Shown: positions 11,901-25,354, counted from the first letter of the stretch. The stretch: 64,000 nucleotides of DNA from Rhexocercosporidium sp. MPI-PUGE-AT-0058 (GCA_020746875.1 JAGTJL010000007.1:1860001-1924000); one strand, 5' to 3'. Numbers and translations are program-made. Notes: generated from the letters alone by a model not told the origin.

Positions 11901-13515
11901 CCACACGAGAAATTTGCAGCACGACTCATCATCCCGATGTCTCCATACTAGCCAAATATATATGTTTCAATCAAAGGGCAGAGAGGAGATTGGAAGCTGA
12001 GCCTGTCAGGCTGTTTGCAGATGTTGGAGTTCAATACCCTGGCTCAGAATTTGTTCTGTTTCGACTGCTGAGAGTGGAAGTTGGCTTGGACGATATCTGA
12101 CGAAGAGGGGAACCGAATAAGCCCTTGGATTATACGGTTCCCTTACATAGGATTTGTAGCGCTACAGGTATGAAGTTGTGCAGTCTCTCATTTGAATAAT
12201 TGTTGAAGGTTGGGGGTTGGGTGGTGGAGAATCTCGGTTCGAAGCTAAATGCTGAGCCGCTCCTGGATCTTGGGTGATGGAGAGTCCCCAAATTACAAAC
12301 TCCATGTTTTGTGATCGTTGTCCAGCGTGGTAACACCATTTTGGTGTCCCGTCTCAAATTCTTGTTGTGCAGTACCATATTAAATAACCTTTCCAGAGTG
12401 CTCTTTTCATACCAAATGAATGCAGTCGCAAACAGCATTTTGCAGGCTCGACCCACTTAAGAGACTTTTTTCTTTCCTATGTATGTGGTTTTGCATTGTC
12501 GTAAGATGGGCAGGTACCCAACGCCCTCCACTTTCTCAAATCTCGAGCAAGGACTTGATGAGATTTGGTACCTTTATTACCTATCTCTTGAAGACCGATG
12601 GCGCATTTCGAGCCTCGAAAGGGTAGGGCAAACAAACAGCTACCAGTAGTCTTTCTAGCTTCTGGCTCTTAGCAAGCTTGATGTCAAGTCGAAGGCCAAC
12701 CTCGAAAGCCTCACTATGTCGCAAGCGCTGATGTTGGATGACAGTTCTGCCTCTGGAGGATGGGTAATTATTTACCTGCTGGAGGATTGGAGACATCGCA
12801 ATCCACGGACTCCGATTTGGGAGAGGCAAGTTGTCATCTCCAAGAGACAAACTCGCCGTCGATGGCCGCATATGTTGATGATCAATCCAAAGTGGCCATC
12901 GTTGGAACTATTCGCCATCTCTAAGTCCGCGGATTGCTGGTCGATTTACTGTACCCCGCAACTTCGCAAGTTTCACTCGCACGCAACCCCAACACAACAA
13001 ATGTCGTCATGGAGGTCTTGTACCTAGACTCCATGCGCACCCAGGTATTTAAGTTCGCCATCTATGCGAAGAGACGGCGAGTTAATGATTGGCTGAGGGT
13101 CGAATGTTGGACCGAACGGGAGGATGCGAGCGCACTAGCCCCTTTCGCAACGGCCGTATGCATGGTAAAATCGCACAACCAATGGCGCGAGATTTCGAAT
13201 CCGAAATCCGACGGATAATGGATGAAGATCATGGGTGGATCTAGATTACGCTATTCATGACTACGGACGTACATTTGGGGGTCGGTGTATTGTTGCAATG
13301 TTGGTGAAGGATGCAATGACTGCGAGGTGTTATATATGAAAGACGAAGTCCCCGGAGGAAGTGGCTTTCTTACTGCATCACCAATCACACCCACCATCAT
13401 ATCCTTACTTTACCTTCGAGATTGGAGAGCGAATTATTTGCTGAGAATTATAAAGAAACTTCTCCTGTGGCTTCCTGTGTCTCTCCATACCCCAAACCAC
13501 AATAACAATACCACG
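8967..13515. other. Long stretch with only weak ORFs
   Basis: About 4.5 kb with no confidently supported gene. It includes a hydrophobic minus-strand frame (10270-10815, listed separately) and a plus-strand stretch around 12780-13218 where two frames separated by a TAA near 12918 look protein-like (KVAIVGTIRHL, then VRGLLVDLLYPATS), perhaps a decayed gene. I recognise no domain in it and see no terminal repeats of a transposon. Confidence 0.35.
10270..10815 (-). CDS. Hypothetical hydrophobic ORF
   Basis: A 181-codon minus-strand frame with several hydrophobic runs (LSLYVIQLTIAQC, LLVLVPGTFLIWIWGLALP) followed by a proline-rich end. No start context, splice signals or known family support it; it may be an exon remnant of a membrane protein or a chance frame. 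The surrounding 4 kb is otherwise empty. Confidence 0.22.
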   Translation of the reverse strand: MSFTYNTLSLYVIQLTIAQCMKISAYFLVVEMELITKSQVAQVSAKLRSSHHRRSDGIITAGCLSTTLELMLDSKRHLIRSRFLGSNQELLVLVPGTFLIWIWGLALPTIHVSQVVLKAIDFLLHMNTICSLSEMPAASGGFEQLIRTYGPRSSQPIQNLLPRPPSTSIIQPHTPFQHPST

Positions 13516-14536
13516 ATGGATTACAAACACCTGCTTCCGTCAACGCCTTCAAGGCTTGCTGGGCCCAACTTCAACTCTACCTCGCTGAAGCTCAACGTAA
13601 GTTCTACATATCTTTGTACTTGAATAAAATTAAGTCTCACATTTCTAGGCCATTCACGGAAATCTCTCGCTTCAAACAATCCTCCTTATCGGCGCTTGTC
13701 TTCAAACGCTCCTCTTCCTCCTCCCAATCCCTAAACTCTACTCCGTTGGACCAGCCATTGGCTTGCTCCTTTTTCGCATCATCGACACCGTTCTCATCAC
13801 CTACAACTTCATCCCAAATCCCTACCTCAAAGATGCCATCCTTAAGAAGAGCACTGCACAGCCCCACGACCGAGAGGGAAACTTCACCGGCCCAGGGAAA
13901 GAAAAAGTCGCGATTATGTTACTGGGAGCGAAAAGCAATCACCCACTGGGAGTTTTCGAGCCGGAATTCGGCAAGGTTGGAAAGTTCTTGCGTAAGATGA
14001 CGGAGGAGTTGAACGGAGATCCTACTCAGGATTCAGGCTGTACGTTCCCCTTTTGATGATCTATCTTTCATGCGGAGCGAAATACTGACATATGTACAGT
14101 CCTTGGTCAATCAGCCGTGACGCGGAAAGACAACAATGGAGCCACAGAGCAAGTCATGATCTCATACTGGCGATCGATTGATGATGTCCACCGCTACGCC
14201 TACAGTCCTGCACATCTCGCAGCGTGGAGGTGGTGGAACGACAACATGAAGAAACTCAACCACATCGGTATCATGCACGAAGTCTATGAAGCCGATGCTG
14301 GAATGTGGGAGGGCGTGTATGTCAACTTCCAACCTACCCTTCTTGGAAATACGACGTACTTGAAGAAGGATGGGGAGTTGGTTGGTGGTGAGGTCCAGGA
14401 GGAGTGGGTTCGTCCCTTGTTGGATGCGAACAGGGGACATTTGAGGACGAGTATGGGAAGAAGGGGATTGGTGGATAAGAAGGAGGATGTCAAGGCGATC
14501 TATGGACAGGATGCTGGGAGTTTTGAGACTGTTTGA
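13516..14536 (+). CDS. PF13826 (monooxygenase af470-like / DUF4188) family protein, 3 exons
   Basis: Exons 13516-13596, 13649-14039 and 14100-14536 join in phase to 302 residues. Residues 30-75 form hydrophobic segments (LQTILLIGACLQTLLFLLPIP and a second run), predicting membrane attachment. The C-terminal half carries the family signature: EQVMISYWRSIDDVHRYA, AWRWWNDNM and HIGIMHEVYEADAGMWEGVYVNF. PF13826 includes the fumagillin-cluster ABM-like enzyme Af470; members are predicted monooxygenases but most are untested. Introns are GT-AG (52 and 60 nt) with CTGAC-type branch points. No biosynthetic core enzyme lies nearby, so a cluster role is not indicated. Confidence 0.88.
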
Positions 14537-15241
14537 ATGGGCGTAGCAGTGGGTGAGCTTGCATTTTGAATATTTGGCGTTGGGTGGGAATCTGTATGAC
14601 TATGACAAGACTGTACAACAGAGGGGAGCATGTTTGGAGTAGAGCTTAATACCCGAATAGTTGAATTTCAAGCTAGCATTCTAACAGCAAGCGCTTGAGA
14701 ATTTCATTCATTCAAATCCACCTGGAGAGGGCAAGAAAATACAATCGAGCTAGCCTTGAATCGACCCGAATACTGTTTTGAGAAGACCCTATTTATGTCT
14801 TCACGGCCGGCCCTGTTACTCGTTTTCAAAAGTACAAGAACAAATTCAGATGTAGATGCTGCAACATAGCATGAACTTGAAGCTGTCATGAAACCTTACC
14901 TTTAAGCATAGGTGGAACCGTGGAACCGTGCAAGTGTGTAAAGGGGGAAAGTGGGGCAGTTCTCCGGGCCGCCGAGCGCCTCAGGTGGCTTGACCAGAAT
15001 TCATGATGGAAACCTCCCACTTGGCACTTTACGGACAGAGGGACAGCACAGGACCAGAGAAACCGCCCGTTGAATAGGATCAACTGTCGCACATAATTAG
15101 TCTACTTACTTACTTACTTATACATGGTCCGTCTAGCCATGCCCATCGCCTTTCGCCGCTCCTGTTGATGTCGAGAATATTAGAGGCATTGTGCCTCTCC
15201 GCTCGCTCCCTCCTCCATACCGCCCACGTCTGGTAGGCCCA
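14537..15241. other. Intergenic with a CTTA microsatellite
   Basis: About 700 bases between the PF13826 gene and Pik1. A short tetranucleotide run (CTTA repeated about four times) lies at 15105-15120. No gene is seen; the last part is the leader of Pik1. Confidence 0.5.
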
Positions 15242-18200
15242 ATGTCGTGGGACCTACTGAAGAGATTCATCGAGAGCGATGTCTTCAACCAGAACCCCTT
15301 CCTCTCCGTGGCGTACCTGTCGTATGTCTCCTTCTTTCTGGAGTCTTCTGGTCGAGTATAGCTGACTCGGACATAGACGATATGCGGACCATGTCGGCAT
15401 CCATTATGTACTCTGCTCGAAGCTCCGCCAGTTCAGTTACGAGGAAATCGAGTTCTTCCTCCCACAATTATGCCACCTCATCATCAGTGTCGACAACGAG
15501 TCCATGGCATTGGAGGAATTCATTCTAGACCTCTGTGAAGAATCCGTGAACGCTGCTCTGCTGGTGGGTTTCGCGCCCGGGAACAAATACGAACACATTT
15601 GCTAATAGTGGCCGTAGACATTCTGGCTCTTCCAAACATACCTCCACGATCTCTCTGCGAACCCCCAATCCGAGGCCTTCAAGACGTGTAGGAGGATATA
15701 TAATAAGGTACAGCATATTGTGTTTGGGGTGGCAGAACCGGCTAGAAATGAGAAGATCAAAGAGAATGTCCTGCCAGTAACGGTCCTAGCCAGCTTTGTG
15801 TTGGCCAGTGTTGCAGTCCCCTTTCTTCCTAAATGGGCCGGGCCACTGGCAATTGCTCAGGCAAGGAAACCTCAGTCGACTGGAGATGTTATTTCGGATG
15901 CAAGCCAGACTCAGCAGAAAATTGTGAGGAGCCATACGACGACACCGGGATCTACGAGGACAAGGAGGGCAAAGGAAGGTGGACGAACTGCAAGCACACC
16001 TGTAAATGGCAATTTTCCCGCAGATGCTCGTCCGAGACCGAATAGGACAACATCCCTTTCGAGGCCATCATCCTCGAGCTCGAGCCGCAGACAACCGCTA
16101 GAGCCTCGACCTCGACCAACACATCTTGACCTTGGAGCAGCAGATCCTCGGCTCAGTTCGTCCTCACTACCTTTACCTGATGCCCGATCTCCTAGAATGG
16201 TTGTGACAAGGCCACCTACACCCGCAACTGCTGGTCTGGCTCAACGACCAGCCGATTTACTACACAAGAAGCATGTTCATGTTGCCAGGCCGCTCACCCC
16301 ATCCGCCCTATCAGATGCACAGAAAGTGAAATTGCTGAGACAAAATTACTTTCGCTCCCAGACTCAATTCATTACTGCTCTGGAAGACATATCGACTCGA
16401 TTAGTCATTGTTCCCAAACCAGCGCGCCTGAGTGCACTACGTGCAGAGTTAGCTCTCATCGATCAAGATTTACCGGCTGAGGTGGATATTCCGGTGATCT
16501 GTCCTGCAACATTAGTTGATGGTATTCCCAGTAAGAGTCGACATCATCGGATAGTCAGACTGAACCCGGCTGAGGCGACGGTTCTGAACAGTGCGGAGAA
16601 AGTACCATATTTGCTCATGGTGGAAGTTCTACGGGATGACTTTTCATTTGAGCCGTCGATGGACGACAACAAAAACTTACTTGCTAGGCTCATGTCTGAG
16701 CAAGGGTCTAGTCGACGACGAATATTTGACCTTTCAGAATCAGGAAGGGCACGAAACGGGAATAAGCCTACCGAAACCGCTACGGATAGTGTGTTCGAGC
16801 CTGTCTCAGGGGACATCGGAAGCTCTCCGCTGATTAACAATGGTGATGGCGCCCAAGAGAAGGAGAACACTCCCATCTCACATCCACCACGACTTTCAAG
16901 CGGCGCTACCACTTTATCGACACAGTCCGGTCTCGTCACACCAAGAACCTCGGGAGCATCAACATCTCGGTCAAGTAGCCCAGGCAGGAAAATGACATTA
17001 CCAAGTCATGGCCGATCCGGAGCTCCTGATCAACCGGATTTTTCCGCACTGGCAACACATATGAGGACAGCATCCCAAATGTTGGCACAGCTAGATTCGA
17101 CGAGCGGAAAGCGGCCGAAGCATGAAGTTGCAGCCATTCGTGCCAAAATCATTGCAAGCATGCAGAGCCTAGAAGAACAGAGTTTCGAGATCGATGATGG
17201 GATGACTGCGCCAACGTTCGACACGATAATGGCAAATGCTAATGTTGTTGCTGCGAACATTGTACCTGAAGACATCGAGGAGGCTACTACGACTGATTCC
17301 GCGTTGAACACTGGAGCAGGTGCAGCCAGGATGGAGAACGATCAGAAGACTGGCGGTGTCCAGAGAAAGGGTGACCGAGACGATCCGAGCGCTGCCACTT
17401 TTGGAGAAGCATGGAATCTGAAGAAGGAACGCATCCGGAAATCATCTCCATATGGTTGGATGAAGAATTGGGATGTGTTGAGTGTCATTGTCAAGACTGG
17501 AGACGATTTGAGACAAGAGGCTTTTGCATGTCAGTTGATCCAGGTCTGTGATAAGATCTGGCAGGATGCTGCCTGTGGGGTTTGGGTCAAGAGAATGCGG
17601 ATCTTGGTCACTGGAGAATCTTCTGGCTTGATTGAAACTATCACGAACGGTGTTTCGCTGCACTCACTCAAGAGGAGTCTGACATTAGCCACGATTGAAG
17701 CTGGCCAAAACCCACGGAGAAGGATTGCTACATTGAAGGACCACTTCGTCAAGACTTTCGGCGCTCCCGAGACGGAGGCATACCAAGCTGCGCAGGGCTG
17801 TTTCAAACGTTCTCTTGCAGCCTATAGCATCATATCATACATTCTCCAGCTCAAGGATCGACACAATGGCAATGTTCTCGTCGACAACGAGGGGCACATC
17901 ATCCATATCGATTTCGGATTTATGCTCTCGAATTCGCCTGGGTCGGTTGGGTTTGAAGCCGCACCTTTCAAGTTGACGCAAGATTATGTGGATGTTTTGG
18001 GCGGTGTTGGATCGCCTGCTTTTGATGATTACAAGAAGCTTTGCAAACAAGCGTTTCAAGGTATGGCATCTGTTATTGTGACGTGGCACCCTGCTAACAT
18101 AAGCAGCACTTCGACGATCTGCAGACAACTTGATTGATCTTGTAAATATGATGGGTCGAGAATCGAAGATGCCATGTTTTTCGTACGGCGTTCTCCAAGC

Positions 18201-18440
18201 GACCAATAGTCTGCGTCAACGCTTTCAGCTGCAGCTTAGTGCAGATGAGGCAGAGCAATTCGTGGAGACTGATTTGATTGGGAAGTCCTTGGGAAGTTAC
18301 TACACACGATTGTAAGCCGCCTCCATCCCCGTTTAACGTTTCTTGCTTTTTAGCGATTTAAGACTTGCTTTATGCCGCACACATTGCTGACATAACACAG
18401 ATACGATACATTCCAGTATCGCACACAAGGCATTTACTAG
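15242..18440 (+). CDS. pik1: Phosphatidylinositol 4-kinase Pik1, 5 exons
   Basis: Exons 15242-15321, 15377-15563, 15618-18060, 18107-18311 and 18401-18440 join in phase to 984 residues, close to the usual length of fungal Pik1. The enzyme phosphorylates phosphatidylinositol at position 4 and in yeast acts at the Golgi and nucleus in secretion. The N-terminus (MSWDLLKRFIESDVFNQNPF to about residue 115, with NKVQHIVFG) is the lipid kinase unique/helical region. A long disordered Ser/Pro/Arg-rich linker follows. The catalytic domain begins near residue 690: VLSVIVKTGDDLRQEAF, the catalytic loop DRHNGN (about residue 835) and the activation-loop HIDFGFML (about 853). The last 13 codons lie on a tiny exon ending YDTFQYRTQGIY, the expected Pik1 C-terminus; stopping at the TAA inside the fifth intron would lose it. 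Intron four is only 46 nt. Confidence 0.95.
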
Positions 18441-19516
18441 CCTTTCTGCTCTTACCGATGACCGGATCTGTTTCGTAAAAGCCGGTGCATGCATACTAGG
18501 GGGCGTTGGATATCTCGGACTGGACTGGGCTTGACATACTTGCATTTACACTGGTGTGGTTCTACGCAGCGACCGTGGAGGCGGGGTGGTAATCTCTGAC
18601 TTGGTATATTGGAAGGGGATGCAAAGTAGGAGAGGGGAGTGTAGCTAGATGGGATGGTTGCTTTGTGTCATATGGGCGGCGGTCTGTCTACCTTGACTTA
18701 GATGAGCAGCATGAGATGAGATGATGGCATAATGAGAGCGAGGGTGGTACGTGTCACGTGAATATGATGATTTCCAATCGCAGGTGCTTTTCGGTGTACC
18801 TTTTTGCGTATCTGAGTAATCTACTATTAGGTAGGTATCTAAGCACTCTGTGTTCACTGTGCGCTGTTGAACATCTGATACTGGCTTGGTCAACTTAATT
18901 TCCATGACGGCGAAGACTGTGGTTGGCTAGGGTCGAGGCGAGGTCGTGCCTCCCCTTTTCAGATTCGACTATATCAACAACCCAACTTTCATTCCTTATC
19001 CAGCCTCGACATTACTCCCAGAAATGTTTTCGGATTTAATTATTCCAACCAAGACCCTCCGTCATTATACTTTCATTTAATTATCAGAGATCACCCTATT
19101 GTCATCAACAAGATCACTATCTACACTCATCTCGATACCTGACTGTGTTGCTCAACCTGGCACCGCGAATGTCAACAAGCACGATTCAGGCCACGATTGC
19201 CCATATTTGACCACAATCTCGAGGCTATCCGAGTACTCTCCACGATCAGGCATCTTCTCCTCACCTTGACGACGACATTCTTTCCGCCTGAATCACCTAC
19301 TTCGATATATACGCAGACCAGGCTAGCAGCACTAGCCTATTTATTGTTGTTCAAATTCTCTACACATACCAGACCTCCCGTCTTGATCGGATCTCTTTCA
19401 TACCTTCTCAATACTAGACTCACATTCTCGAGATCTCGAGTCGCCATCGATCTTGATCGGTGCTCTTCAAGTCAACAAAGCCTACCACCGCCCCAAAGTC
19501 AACACAGATCGCCGCC
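18441..19516. other. Intergenic, promoter of the 420-residue protein
   Basis: About 1.1 kb with no gene. From about 18950 the plus strand becomes rich in C, T and A, as in fungal promoter/leader DNA, and ends in a GCCGCC immediately before the ATG at 19517, a strong fungal start context. Confidence 0.45.
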
Positions 19517-20898
19517 ATGCCCCCAATCCGTCCTAAGGAGCACGAGTGGACGCAGTTCGAGGTAAGAAATTCTCACAGCTTGACTTAAAACCGATTCCAA
19601 GATCACAACTAATTCCGTCTCTGACAGCTCCACACCATGCTCTGCCTCATAGCGAAAGGAGTCCACCTCGAGCAGCGCCCCAACAAACGCACCGACGCTC
19701 CTTCCATCACCCGTGCCAATGCTTACGAGAACTTCTACTCGGCTCTCAATAACGCCGTCCACGGCAAGGACTTCTCCAGCGATATACACAAGAAGGAGGT
19801 CACACGCATGCTGGACCAGATGTTGGCAGACCGCAAGCATGTTGCTGGTAAGGGTGGTCTGGTCGAGAGACAGCGTAATGGTCGAGTTACGAGAGCTTTG
19901 AGAATGGCTTGGAATAGATCCCCTGCTATTGACTTTGATGGTACGGAGAGTGAGTGGAATCAAGTTCGGAAGGAGAAGGTTATGATGCAGTACAAGATCG
20001 AGAGAGGACTTATTGAGATACCTGTTGAGGGAACTGGAGTTGGTGGTGATACTGGTAAGTTGTCAATTTTGTGGGCAGCCCCTGTGACAATGCTGACACT
20101 AGAACAGCAATGACAGGTGTTGATACTATGACTCAAGACATCTTCTGGAAGGAAATAGGAAGTGCGCCGGTCACCAGTGCTTGTAGGAGGAGATGGCGCA
20201 GTAAGGCAGATGGTCGTAACGCAGACCTGGCTCCGGCCGTCCGAATCTCATCTCTTACCCAAACCAACCTCGACTCTTTCCGCGTTCTACCAGAAAAGTT
20301 GAGATTTTCAAGCAAGTTTGACTGGGCCACCAATCCTGTTACCACAAGAGACGGCTCAAGAGACAATTATGCCAATTTTGAGCGCTCCATCATCGATCGT
20401 CCTCTCAAGAGAGCTGGCCTTCGCACTCGAGACCTCTCTCGGTCTCGTGGATCTGAGATTGCCGAAGGTGCTGATAAGCCTGATCGTATGGATCTTCCCT
20501 ACGAGTCCTACCGCCACTCAACCGCTTTGAGGGAAGATCCCATCACCCCCAACAACCTCATCAAGCGCGACTACCGCTCCGACAACTACACCGATGACAG
20601 CCGCTCCTCTAGCACTCCAGGATTCGTTGACGACTCTTCTACCGCCATGGACATATCTCCCGAAGTCGAGACTCCCATATTCCCTGCCTCCACAATCCCT
20701 CGTATTCAAATTTCTGGTGACGGATCCCCTATTCGGGTCTTCAACGAGTCCTTCGAGAAGGAATTTCAGCGCAGTGTTCAGAAGGATTTTAGCGCAGTTC
20801 TCGAGCGAGATCTAGCCAATGACTTGAATAAGGATGTCGATATGGGTGGTCTGGAGGCTGATTTGGCTGCTGCTCTAGAGTCACAGTCTGAACAGTAG
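19517..20898 (+). CDS. Uncharacterised 420-residue protein, 3 exons
   Basis: Exons 19517-19561, 19628-20054 and 20108-20898 join in phase; introns are GTAAGA...GACAG and GTAAGT...AACAG. The start has a textbook GCCGCCATG context. Residues 1-60 (EHEWTQFELHTMLCLIAKGVHLE, then RANAYENFYSALNNAVH) form the only compact, apparently helical part and look like a conserved domain, perhaps SANT/Myb-like in opening, but I cannot assign it. The middle is basic and arginine-rich; residues 250-370 are Ser/Asp-rich and likely disordered. The last 60 residues form an acidic, probably amphipathic helix (FEKEFQRSVQKDFSAVL). A nuclear role is possible but is inference. Confidence 0.82.
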
Positions 20899-23016
20899 TA
20901 TGCTTGACTTCGAACCCTGGTACTGAGGAGACATTCTTGCTTTTCTCTGAATGTTCTCTTTTGCAATGAACTTTGGTTACGCTGCATACCGCTCGTACCA
21001 CCATTCGCCTACATGCTTGGAAATGGACAGAGGTATATTCTCGGCCGTTTTCATTGCCTTCCGAGATCGCTTCTTTCTTCGGATTTCCTTGCATGGAGCG
21101 TTCGCTTTCTTGTTCTTTGTTTTTTCTCTCCAAAAATGGCGAGTGATACGCGGATGATGGACGCATGCATGGATGTATGATACGATGCGATGAATCACGA
21201 ACTTACGAACTCTTGAGCTATAAGTTGCGAAAGGCTACGGGATGGATATGGGCTTAGTATTTCTTTTGCTAGATATCTGCATTTGCATAGTCCTAGCCCG
21301 GCTGGTGGGGCTAGATCGGGTGGATTATTCTCTGGTTAAGGGCTGGGGTAGGGGTAAGGGCCTATCTGCCTTGGCATAGACTAGCTAGCTGAGATTAGCG
21401 GAAGAAAAAAAATGCGTTGATTGCGAGCGACGAAGATGTGCTTTTATATTTGAAGCTTGAAGTAAGTGATTTAAGTATTTGGTGTGGAATTGAAGTCGAA
21501 AGTGCGAAGTGAAATTGGGAGTTGGGGGCCATGAAAGCGGGGTAAAAATTCCATTTCAAGCTCTGCCCTCGAAGACGTCAGACCGGATTTCGTGAATATG
21601 AGGAATCCAAAGTACAAGTACAAATACATCCTGAAATCGTGTATTGGAGAAATTCAGAGGAGAGAAAGCACATGAATCTGGACAGAAAGAAGGAATTGTT
21701 TATAGGTTGTTTGTAACATATTGGAGGAATGAGTTTTGGAGAGAGGGATAAATGAGAATTATTGAAAGGGGGGGCTAGCTAGGGAACGAGATGAGAGAGA
21801 AACGGGAGGGGGTGGTTATTGGTTGTTGCATTTAAGAAAACGAAGAGTGGAGTCTGGGGCTTGGGTGAGGCTCGCATCTCCTCTGGTTCTAATTTAATCC
21901 TTAAGCTTTATTTATTTTCATTTTATATTTGACTGCTGTCGACAGAAAGGAGATTGATAATCTGGAACTTTAAGCTCGGATGAGGAATTAAGGCCCTAGT
22001 CAGAAGAAATTCCACAATGCACAAATCGACCTGTCAAGTCCGGATCACGCTACGGAATCGCTACCCATGGTCAAAGTAGCTAGGTAGTAGGACAAGAAGC
22101 GCCATGGAATACTGTTCGTTGAGGAAACACTTGTTGTGCACATCGCTGATATTCGATGCTTTGTTTTCCACATCAGAGAAGTTTTGGAAAGTATATAAGT
22201 TTAGCATGGATAGGAAAGCAGATAAACTTGACTTGGAAATAATTCACTGGTCCATACCTCCTGTGGAGACCCTCTGAGAGTAAACCTGCCCCAGTATGAT
22301 CTATCCTGATGGGCTATGACAGGATGAAAATCCTATCAGAATTACAAATGAGCTCGACTTGCGGACATGTTGACTTTCGCTTCTGATGAAAATGGACGAT
22401 ATCACGTGCACAAGCTACAGATAGGAGATCACCAAGACGATCTCCTCTTCCACAGTAAGTACTAAAACCCCACCTCAAGAGCTCATGCCTATGAAGTGTA
22501 GTTCTCATTGCGCAGCTGGCTGGAAATATTATGCGGTAGCTTCACGTACGATAAATCGTCACGTGAACTGCTCTTGCCCGCCACCTCCTTTTTCCTCTTT
22601 TTTTGTTGCACGTCGCAACAAAGGGCATTCCCTCTAGCGTATGCCCTTTGAATTTCAGGGGTATTTAATTGGTTAGTGATATATGCCTGCCGCAGAAGCT
22701 CAAGATCCCACGAGTGATAGTGTCCGGTAAGAACGCCCTCGTGCATAGTCTCACCACCTCGATCTGGACCTGCGCGTATCCTGTTTCGGACTAAAACCTG
22801 GCGCCGGCTTCAGAACTTCAATATATCTTCACCAAGTGTGTACAAAATTGTCGGCGATCTTCCTCAATCTGGGCTGCAGTACTAGGAACGGTAGCTGTCA
22901 AGTGTTTGTGCTGCTCCGAACATCTCAGCCTTTTAGAACTCGGAGTTTTCATTCATGTACTGTGAAACCATGAACTAGAGAAAACACATTATTCTTTTCG
23001 GCATTTACAAAATTTA
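20899..23016. other. Intergenic, no gene seen
   Basis: About 2.1 kb between two convergent genes. Frames are all under 90 codons. It contains G-rich, purine-biased stretches (21500-21850) that look like 3' flanking DNA. No repeat or transposon end is recognised. Confidence 0.4.
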
Positions 23017-24513
23017 CTAATTCTTTCCCGTATCAGCCCTCTCCAGCTGTAAAACCAGATCATCCATCGGGTTCATAGTTCCCACACTTTTCGATTCACT
23101 ACGCGTCGAAGTCGGCACTCTCGTCAAACCTCTCTCCTCGTCTCCACTACTCTCAATATCCCTCAAGCTCTTTATTCGACTCATCTTGGTATTCGAAATG
23201 TATTGGGATCTGACCTCGCGGTTCGAGGCTGCTCTTGTACGGTCGAGTCGTTTCTTGCTAAAGAAGACGTTGAATGCGGGGAGGCAGGCACAGATTATGC
23301 CTATGCCCATTTCGGCGATGCTAAGAAAACACTTTTGTTAGTGGATTGGAATGAGTGATGGAATGATCTGTGGAAACATACCCGAGGAGGTTGAAGCGGA
23401 TGAAGGATACGGTTTCGTCGTTGAAGCTGTTAGGTTGGAAGACAAGCTGCACCACCAAAGAAATTAGCCTCGAGATACGGAAAGCGGGATCTGATCTTGT
23501 TCGACCTGATGGCCAGGAAAAATAGAGAGCATTCATGTATAGTTCCATTCAAAGGCGGATTGGGAAAGGGTACACTTACGATCAGTCGTATCACACTAGC
23601 TCCAGTAGCAACACCCCCAGCCCCAAGTAAGGCCACGATACGAAGTTTCTTCCTCAGCGACATGTGTAAAGACCACACCCTGCGTCACTACCATTTAGTT
23701 GCTGACTATTTCAATAATAGCAAAGATTGACACATCACTTACAGTGGGATAGGCAGCACCAGTATAACAATGTCCGTAAGCGCGCTCATAACCGTATCAC
23801 AATAAAACAGCGCAACCCGATTCAAACACACAGCAGGCAAATTTGGAGTCCACAAAACCGCAATGGGATCACAAATTCGTGCTTTGATAATCATAACGGG
23901 CAAGTAGTATAGCAGCATCAACCCAATGAATACATAAATGAAGGTGACTGTTTTCCGAAATGGGGAAAACACTCGGACGAATATTAGGAGGAGGGTCGTT
24001 TTGGTGAACCAGGCTGCCAGTCCATAGGTTATCGTGTCTGCGTATAAAGCCTAGAGGTCAGTCTTAGCAATAAAAGGTGGTCTGGGAAAGGTACCTGTTG
24101 AAAACCAACCATGTCGTCTTTGGTTACTTCCCAGGTATGATTACCGCCTCCATGATTTCCCACTACAGAACCAACCATCAGCGATTACTCGACAGCCGAA
24201 AGACGATTAGACCTACTGAATATCCCCGTCAAGCAATAAGCTGTACTAAAAAACCAAGCTACAACGCAAAAATCTAGCGGAATCTCAGCTACATTCTCAA
24301 GGGAAATCGATCGATGCGAGGCCTACAGTCTTCCACAGTGAACATTTTCGTGAGCAGTGTACGAATGAGAACTCGTCCAACAACCAAAGGACCCATTATG
24401 ACTATCGTCATGACGATCGTGACCATATTGACAGTATTGAGGACATCTTCAGGGTGCTCGAAATCAGGCGTCACGCCCAAAGGAGGCGGTGCAGACCCCT
24501 GTCTAGCCGACAT
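23017..24513 (-). CDS. Fungal rhodopsin-domain (PF20684/SAT20-like) membrane protein, 7 exons
   Basis: On the minus strand exons 24513-24327, 24273-24217, 24162-24095, 24050-23743, 23679-23580, 23446-23382 and 23320-23017 join in phase to 362 residues. The order of signatures is that of fungal seven-helix rhodopsin-domain proteins: first helix VTIVMTIVIMGPLVVGRV, VEDYFCVVAW, GNHGGGNHTWEV, LAAWFTKTTLLLIFVRVF, CLNRVALFYCDTVMSALTDIVILVLPIPLVW, then a last helix EMGIGIICACLPAF. The cytosolic tail is charged (SKKRLDRTRAASNRE). No CFEM domain precedes it. Related proteins include PTH11-like receptors, but ligands for this group are mostly unknown. The gene is convergent with the 420-residue gene and runs in the same direction as the DUF5695 gene upstream. 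Confidence 0.87.
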
Positions 24514-25354
24514 CGTGAATTGATCAAAGAAGAGGCAAGTTTTGTCAGAAGAACATAATTAGTCGCTAGGTTGAAGATTAAGAGTGGGTTGTGGAACTGA
24601 TATAACGTAAAAATGGAAGCATTGGAAACACGTTCTTCTGTCAACTGACTGCATGATTGACTTTTCTCGAATATGAGATGTTCAGACTTAGCCAAGCCTC
24701 ATGTTAGGCCCACTGAAACAAGGAGATAGGGCGAAATGCTGAACGCAATACCTGGCAGATAAGAAGCTTTGAAGAGATTGGATAAATTTTTCGCAACGAC
24801 TCGCCGTCCGAGCATTAAGGTTCTCAGGCTGGCAAAGTAAGAAGTAAGACCAGGGTTCTCGCTTAAACTCCATACAAACAAGCATTACCGAATATTCTCC
24901 ATCGAATAGACTTTGAAACGGGGAAGGAAGCGATGTTAGCCGACAGACGGAGATTTAGCTTCGGCTCTTGCACTGTGCTGGTTTCTGATGGAGATCATGG
25001 ATTGAGTTGATGGAAGGAAGGGTCTGCTATTCTTGTTTCGTCATGACTCATGCGGAGGATTTAAACTTCGGAATGCCCAGTCGTGGGAGGGTTCTGAGTT
25101 GGGGATAAATGGCTTACTGTTCACGTGTAAGTTCTAGGGAACGTGAATGGAATGTTCGCCTTAAAGATTAAGTTTGCTTGGTATATCCGAGTGGTGCATC
25201 AACACTACAATACAATACGATTTCCACGACTCAGGCCCGTTTCAACTCTATGTGCGGACAGTGTTGAAAGCGTCGCGGAAGGAGAATCAATCTAGGAATG
25301 TCTTTAAATGCTCTGGGGGCCTATCTTTCGTTTCGGATTAGTGATGATAACATC
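24514..25354. other. Intergenic, promoter of the rhodopsin-like gene
   Basis: About 840 bases between the 3' end of the DUF5695 gene and the start of the rhodopsin-like gene, both on the minus strand. No coding frame is convincing. Confidence 0.4.

Noticed and set aside
12716..13218. Overlapping plus-strand frames that might be a gene
   Set aside because: They are broken by a stop, have no phase-consistent splice sites and no recognised domain; kept only as a note on possible decay.
18312..18314. TAA at the end of the fourth Pik1 exon taken as the stop
   Set aside because: The TAA is part of a GTAAGC donor; splicing to 18401 restores the expected C-terminal YDTFQYRTQGIY of Pik1.
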